The notes under the pieces were generated by a model. The model made no database searches. It saw only the letters and a list, made by a program, of their open reading frames with translations, and had not been told where the DNA came from. Source: Pogonophryne albipinna (lineage: Eukaryota; Chordata; Actinopteri; Perciformes; Artedidraconidae). From it: 64,000 nt of DNA. Of this stretch, positions 57,897 to 64,000 are shown in pieces. Position 1 is the stretch's first letter. Each line of letters opens with the position of its first letter. Where the stretch lies: positions 14,220,660-14,284,659 of the forward strand of contig CM053260.1 of assembly GCA_028583405.1 (NCBI GenBank), read 5' to 3'. The translations under genes and the position numbers were made by a program.

Positions 57897-58649
57897 CTTA
57901 GGGCTATTTGTATTTACAGTAAATCAATACAATGAATGAGGGCAGACAAATATAGTACCTATTATTAAATATTGAGTAAAACATTAACATTTTAGAATTT
58001 AAACAGCATTCATCTGGTTTGCTTTAACAACACTTGCGTTATGTGTATAATAACTACAATGTTCACATTGCATAAAGATATTTATCTAGATTTGCTCACT
58101 TTCGTTGTAAAGGCTGCTGCATCTTTGGTTGACCATCTCTGAATCTAAAGGATATTTTTCTGTTTTGTTTTCATTGTTCAGATGGTGTAGCATAAATTAT
58201 TGTTACTTGTCATCTATATGTGTATGATTGTAACAAACCAGCAGAAATGGCTGCTCAATATCACCCTCAATATTAGCAAAACATTACGATTATTGAGCGA
58301 ATTTTAAATTGCACCAGAACGAAATTGTGTCCTTTTTATTTTGCATGTCGTTTTTTAAAATGCAAAACGGTGGTGTAATTTGTCGCTAATGACATATTGC
58401 GATGTTCTTATGGTGAGGAGTTACTACTAGTGTAACAAATTAGCCTATTGGTTCCAGCAAGGTAACATGGGCAAACCGTGCAACATAATAACATGAAACC
58501 CATTGCTTATGAGTAATGAGTAATGCATCAATTTAAAGGAGTGCAGTTTAAGCTTATAGGCCTACCATATACTGTGTAGAGACGTTTCAGTGTCTGGAGC
58601 TTGAAGTGTCGGCAGCATTAAGCAACAAAAAAAAATGGAGTAGGCTTAA

Positions 58650-58900
58650 ATTCATTCTGTGCTGGCATTTGACTTTGATCACATCAGAAATATTCATGGA
58701 CGCACAAACAGTGGCTCTGCCACCATTATCCCGGCTGACAGTGATACCTCTCAAGGCTGTCTATTAATTAAAGTGGCGCTTACCATGTGGGACGACTCCC
58801 TATCTGGGAACAAAAATGATTTCTCCATCTCTTGTGGGGCTCTTGAAATGGGGCAATCTTTCCTCTCCAGATTCTTGTGGGAAATTTAAAAGTGTACAGA
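58650..58900. promoter_or_regulatory. pax7: Candidate pax7 intronic enhancer with TCF/LEF-like site
   Basis: A ~250-bp GC-balanced island in AT-rich intron. It holds CTTTGATC at 58673-58680 (TCF/LEF consensus), ATTCATGG, and TATTAATTAAAG. Pax7 is known to respond to Wnt in dorsal neural tube and muscle, so the TCF-like site is worth noting. Function is inferred. Confidence 0.35.
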
Positions 58901-59528
58901 GGAAGACATGGGGATTTATAGCTCATTTATAAAGACGAGTTTATAATCCTTTCCTGCTTAATAACTTAAAAGGATTCAATTTCTCCCCTCATTTATGGGG
59001 TTATGATCACACATTGTTAAGCGCAGATAGTAGCATTTCAAGGTTAACATTTCCTGCTCGAAAATATCAGAATAAGCTGTAAACCCATAGGTGCCCTTTG
59101 TTTAGCCTGCTATTTCCCCCACAAATGCTGATAGGCCTTTTTTAGATGTTGTTACTATTAATGTGATAACAAGGATGAAGCCGATGTAGACCACGTTGAT
59201 AAGATGCCTCTATGCCACCGAACATTTTTAAATGATACGACATTTAATTATAGCATATAATTTCACCATCGAGAATTAAACTCATAGGCTTACGCAGACT
59301 CTGAGGATTGAATGTCTGGTTGGGGGTCTCAAACCATATGAGACAAATTAAAGAGGAAGCGTTGCCCTCCAGGTATCCTGTCGCAGCAGTAGGGTGCTTC
59401 AGCGAGTCTCTCATTTCGGTCTGTGTTTTATTTCGCCAATTCTCACTATGGGGCTCCGGGATCCTGCCTGCAGGGCGGTAGTCCAAATGAAATAGAGAAT
59501 CCTCATCTTTTCTTTTTTTTAAGTTTCT

Positions 59529-59575
59529 CTCTCTCTCTCGTCCTCTCTCTTTTCTCTCTTTTCTCTCTCTCCATT
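59529..59575. repeat. Polypyrimidine (CT)n-rich tract
   Basis: Runs of TCTCTC interrupted by CGTCC and TTTT, about 47 bp, almost pure pyrimidine on the + strand. Confidence 0.8.
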
Positions 59576-60000
59576 CTCGCGCAAATGCACACAGCTTTTT
59601 CACGTGCATCACACTCATGTCAACAGGTGTGGAAATGAATAATAACACGTTGAGTAGGCCTAGTTTTTTAAGTAACTAAGAATTAAGTAATTCATTTTGA
59701 AATGTCTTAAATTGCTTATGTTTTTTAAATGAGCTATTTGAGTTGTCAGTTTGTTGATATATTATAATGTTTAAAAGTAAATTAAGTTTTTTATTTTGGG
59801 AAATGTGATTAGTGTTGACAGATAACTGGTTCTGGTAAATATTGCCCCCACAATTGTATACATTATACCGTATTTTGGTTGATCTGATTAACAACCCCAA
59901 CTTAAAAATCTGACATTGTAAAATATAAATGCATATATTATATGGTAAATATCTTATAATTTAAGTTGAATTATTATTATTAAAATGATTATTATTTCTA

Positions 60001-60036
60001 TTGTTGTTGTTGTTATTATTATTATTATTATTATTT
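60001..60036. repeat. (TTG)n(TTA)n trinucleotide repeat
   Basis: TTG units change into TTA units, about 12 triplets in total. Confidence 0.85.
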
Positions 60037-60049
60037 TACCAGCCATACT

Positions 60050-60550
60050 GCTATCGCCCCAAACATATCCACTTGAGGCGTTAAAATAAATTCCACAAAT
60101 TGCCACCGCTTTGTTAGCACTGAAGTTTAATTGGCTGGAAGAAGATGAATGAGGCTGACAGGAATCAGCTGTCCAGAGATTCCCCTGTGAGTCTGACTCG
60201 GAAATCATAACCTGCCCAGCTTTTCCTCCCCTGGAACCAGCTCGTTGAACTTGTCACATCTAATTAGGGTGTTAAAACGCACAGAGTGCATCGCTGGGAA
60301 ACAGTAGGTGGTTGGTCCGGGGCAGCCAATAAGGCCTTTTTGGGTCAGATGGTGGAGGTGGTGGGGGGGGGGGGGTTTGCAGCGTGGTTGGATGGATGTT
60401 GTTGAATTGGACCGCTGCGGGGTTTTATTTTCTAAGCAGGCCCTTTTTTCCGCTATTACTTCAATTATGGCCATCCAGCAGGCTAAACAGGCCAGCCTTC
60501 ATGGACTGTAGCCTTGCTTTAATTAGGTATGAAATTAATTAGAGCAGACG
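60050..60550. promoter_or_regulatory. pax7: Candidate pax7 intronic enhancer with three TAATTA sites
   Basis: GC-balanced block with palindromic homeodomain sites TAATTA at 60261-60266, 60520-60525 and 60536-60541; the last two are 16 bp apart. PAX7's own homeodomain binds TAAT-type palindromes, so autoregulation is possible. A G-run (60362-60375) divides the block. There is no coding look. Confidence 0.4.
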
Positions 60551-63500
60551 TCTATTAAATACTTTTAAGTTTGGCTAATTTTGTTTCTCCACAGAGTTTA
60601 AAGGTGTAACAGTGGATTAATGGCTTACAGCCAAAATTACATTTTATTGCATCCCATCATTTCTGCCTGTCTATCAGGTGCCAGGCAGTCTTTGAAATTA
60701 AAGATATAGAAATGTTAACTAAAATCTTAAAATGTATTTGATAAATATAATAAAACAGGATTTTTTATTTGTATCAAAATATTTTCTCTTAATTCTGAAA
60801 ATTAATTTTTTTTATATATATATTTTGGGATTCTCATTTTATTTTGGCAACACATTTTTGGATCATTGTCAAGCTAAGAGTAACATTTGTGCTAAAGTGA
60901 AACTACAATGGTCTTGGACCACTTTTATTGAATCTTGTATTGGTACAAAAAAGCCCTGTGATGTCTGACAGCCTACTCTCACCATTGTTAGACGAACAGC
61001 CACTAGAAAAGGACGAGAGAAAGAAGAGGGAGGAGAAAAGACCCTTCTGTTATTTTCTGTCTTGAGACTTGCTGCATAGACTATTCAGGCAAGTTGATGA
61101 ACTCCTCCAAAAAGTTTATTAAGGGGCTGAAAACAATAAGAACTAAAGCCTTTGGGTGCCTGGGCAGACAGTTTATAAACTAGCTGCTATTGTGCCTCAA
61201 AGGCAGATGCATGAATACTTTTGAATAGGGGCCTTCAAACTGACACGATCAGGCTGGACAGCAGCGGTTTTAAAGGGAGAGGGTGCTTCTGCAGCAGCCC
61301 AGATCTCTCCCTTTTCCTGCATTAATGTACATCTGCAAAGCAAACGGGGAGGAGAAGGAGCTGGGCAGTGTCTGTCATGGACACGCCAAATTACCCTTTG
61401 GTTTTGCACTAAATGTGTGCTTAAAACAATTAAAAGAAGATATATTTGTTTTGGACTTTCCTCGGAAGAAGTTGTAGTTTATAAAAGTATGTCTTCATGT
61501 TTATTTATTCCTGAAGAACAGAGATAGTTTTTTAACTGGATCACATTTGGTGAAATGCAAGCCAAAGAACGTCTGTCCTGTGAATCATAATAAAAGCAGA
61601 TGGTTTAATACCTTGCTTTCTATTTTCTCCTCCTGCTAATGTTATACTTTGGGTGTGGAAATTGCACAAGCTGTTATTTGGAAACCAAGAGCAGAGTGTG
61701 ACAATTGGTCTTCCCTGTTTGTGTTGAATTTCAAACGAAAGGCTTTCTAGTATTCCTGATCATCTATGCACCCAAAAGGAGACATAAAGAAAGGCAAACT
61801 GTATGCTTTGACAACGTGGATTCACTGTTGATATTTTTCTCTCTTATTTTGAATGGGGAACACTGGTTACGCGCACTCAAGAAGATACATTATTCCCCTC
61901 CTTTTCAGTAAACAATAGACTGTCACTCTTTATCCCTCTCCCCTCCTCTGTCCCTCCCTCTCCAGCTTTCTCTTTTAGTCCTCTCAGTCTCTGGCTCTGT
62001 GCCTCACAACATCAGAGGGAGTCCAGTGATTTGTGACCCCAGCAACCCACACTTAATCTCGCTAAAGAGGGGGAGCATCCAGTTTGCAGCTTGGCGGGCC
62101 CCAAATAGACCAAGCCTGCTCTGGCAGGTGTCAACATTAGCAAACAATTGGTCCCCAGTCCCATGCCCCGTACCCCAGTGCGACACTGAACCTAAACTAT
62201 TTGAGGCGTGCTGAAAGGAGCCACATAATAGGGAATGTGGAGGGGGAGGAGAGGAGGGGGAGGACAAGGGAGAGATTACACTCTCAGACAGCTATTAGCA
62301 GGGATGAGGCTTTTCTAAACAAACAAAAAAAGAAGACGATCAATACTGTGTTAGTTTACCAAGTGGAGCCATCATTGTGGCTTTGGAGTATTTATTTTCT
62401 GCTCCATTGTTTTTCTCGACTTCGCAAACGTCTGTGGGCCGTATTGGCAATCCAATTTAGTTTGGAGGGGGCTCCCTGGGAGGCCTGTTTTCTTCTCCCG
62501 GGCAGTTGTGTGTTTGTTGGCGAATTCACTTGCAGTGGGCAGTTCTTTCATAGATTTGGTGTTGTAATGAATCCTGATTGGTTGGTATTACCTTTGATAG
62601 TGTACAGCGACGGGGCTGTCCGCAGGGGAAACAACACTCAGCGGTGACAGAGCTCTGCTTAACCCTGTAGGATTGCAGCCCCTCTCTTTCATTAGACAGG
62701 AGTGTCTTAGCAAAGAGAGCAGAGGAAATGGGACGAGAATGAGTTGACATGTGTACTGTTGCTGCTCTCGAGTGGATATGTGTCTTGACAAGAGGGTCAA
62801 TGTTTTTTTAAAGGCCATTTATTTATCTCTCACTGCTGATGCTCAGCCCTGCCAGGAGGAGAGACAAGTGTTCTCATCGCGGGAGATTAGTTTCAAAGGT
62901 TCTAATGGGAAAAACCTATAGTTATTGGAAAGAAATCTCATTTAATTGCTTTGAGATGTCCTCTTGGCATATTTGCTCCTGGCCTGCAGAAAGAAAAAAA
63001 TACAACCAGTTCAATTCAGGTAACATCTGCTGAAACAAACCTCCTGGTGCAGTAGTCCTGCACACATTACTAGAGAAGCTGACATCGTTTTGCTGCAATA
63101 AACAAGCGTAATTAACTGACCTCATGACCCCTGCAGACAATGGTGCCTGTTGTCAGAAAGCACCAATAACAATGTCAACGAGCAATAAAATGATTCTGAG
63201 CATTCAAGGCATTAAGGACATTACACAACAGAGAGAAGAAGCCCCAAACCCAGACTTAGGTAAAACATAACGTTCAGTTTTTTAGTTTGTGTCTCGACGA
63301 GGTGAATTGCCAATGGGGACAGACAGTTCACAGAGTAATTTTCGCTTCAAGCTACATTTAATTAACCATGTAATTCCATAAATCATCGTCACTTCAACTA
63401 ATAAGTTATCTATCAAACAACATAAATGTTGTTGCCGGCTGTCAACAACGACAAAGGCCTAATATTTTGTGAAAGATCCTCCAGTAATTATTCTGTTTTA

Positions 63501-64000
63501 TTTATGTAGTCTGCATCAATCTCTTGAGTCAAGTAATGGCGTGCAATTTCCTCTTAGATTTTAACCAAATATTATCTTGCCCAGTAGAGAAATCAGTACC
63601 ATCTTGTATTTATGACTCTTTTGTGTAAAATGAACTATACTGTCCTTTGTAAACCATGTTAAAGCTAGTTTTTCATAACTGCAACAAATATCCTACAACA
63701 TTAAGGCCCACATTTAACATTTTGTTACATTTGCTTCACTTCGGTAGTCAAGAGATATTCATTGTGATGAGTGATTGTAATTAAATCAGATATTTTTTTG
63801 TATTTAGTCTTGCAATCCTGTCATTATGTTGATCTGTTTTGGTTAAACGTATCATGTTAAACCCCACTATTTAGCTTGAGAAATATATATAGTGTAATTG
63901 AATTTCCTGCCTGTCTGAGGTAATCTTAGTGAACATTTTAAGATGAACAGTGGGAATAATAAGCGGGACCTTTGGCAGGAACTGATTTTTCTCTTGGTGA

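Larger units (their letters stand above)
54499..64000 (+). other. pax7: pax7 intron 4 (incomplete, runs off the window)
   Basis: No homeodomain sequence appears on the + strand, so the intron continues past 64000. It holds simple repeats (57847-57896, 59529-59575, 60001-60036, G-run at 60362-60375) and several GC-balanced islands: about 55260-55560, 56750-56960, 57330-57760, 58650-58900, 59260-59500, 60050-60550, 61180-61480, 62000-62640 and 62800-63250. A large intron rich in conserved non-coding elements is known for PAX7. I infer enhancers here but cannot test conservation. Confidence 0.6.

Noticed and set aside
54499..64000. pax7 homeodomain exon within the window
   Set aside because: No + strand frame shows the homeodomain helix III WFSNRRARWRK or its flanks. 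Intron 4 must extend beyond the window.
1..64000. CRISPR arrays, operons or a phage-like system
   Set aside because: Gene structure, repeats and proteins are vertebrate. The regular ~306-bp repeat is protein-coding mucin sequence, not spacer-repeat DNA.

Overview
This is vertebrate nuclear DNA, almost certainly from a ray-finned (teleost) fish. It is AT-rich, the genes have introns with GT-AG borders, and fish-type repeats are present: an L2-clade LINE, hAT-type and other MITEs, a P-like DNA element and several LINE 3' tails. The exons encode vertebrate proteins. There are no operons, CRISPR arrays or prokaryotic signals. I saw no tRNA or rRNA gene, although I could only scan by eye.

Layout. 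(1) 1-2.8 kb is upstream sequence with a 140-bp hAT MITE. (2) 2.8-9.6 kb, + strand, is errfi1 (MIG6/RALT, an EGFR feedback inhibitor). It has a TATA-box promoter, a non-coding first exon, an intron carrying a ~500-bp MITE, three coding exons (438 aa) and a long 3' UTR. (3) 11.7-25.9 kb, - strand, is a giant membrane mucin of the MUC3/12/17 type. I assembled nine coding exons giving 3,968 aa: an N-terminal hydrophobic segment, one 10.9-kb exon with about 35 Ser/Thr-rich repeats of ~102 residues, EGF, SEA with a GSVVA cleavage site, EGF, a transmembrane helix and a ~56-residue tail. (4) 27.9-31.2 kb, + strand, is a broken L2-clade LINE with another LINE 3' end nested in it, flanked by a ~10-bp target duplication. 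(5) 31.6-34.25 kb, - strand, is mrps16 (mitochondrial ribosomal protein bS16m), with a non-coding first exon and three coding exons (136 aa). Its promoter has YY1- and ETS-type sites. (6) 34.3-51.1 kb is a long gene-poor interval. It holds repeat remnants, a 3.54-kb P-superfamily-like foldback transposon (39717-43256, 8-bp target duplication, THAP-domain remnant), a decayed BEL/Pao-like gag fragment and several GC-balanced islands that may be regulatory. (7) 51.1-64.0 kb, + strand, is the 5' part of pax7: exons 1-4, covering the whole paired domain and octapeptide region. The homeodomain exons lie past the right edge. The last 9.5 kb is intron 4, with several enhancer-like islands.

The genes do not form a pathway. 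errfi1 is a signalling regulator, the mucin is an epithelial surface protein, mrps16 is a housekeeping gene, and pax7 is a developmental regulator with a large non-coding territory. The most interesting items are the P-like foldback element, whose two arms both look derived from the 5' coding end of a THAP transposase gene; the higher-order structure and unusual N-terminus of the mucin; and two in-sequence signals for alternative splicing of the pax7 paired domain (tandem acceptor for +/-Q, tandem donor for +/-GEASS).
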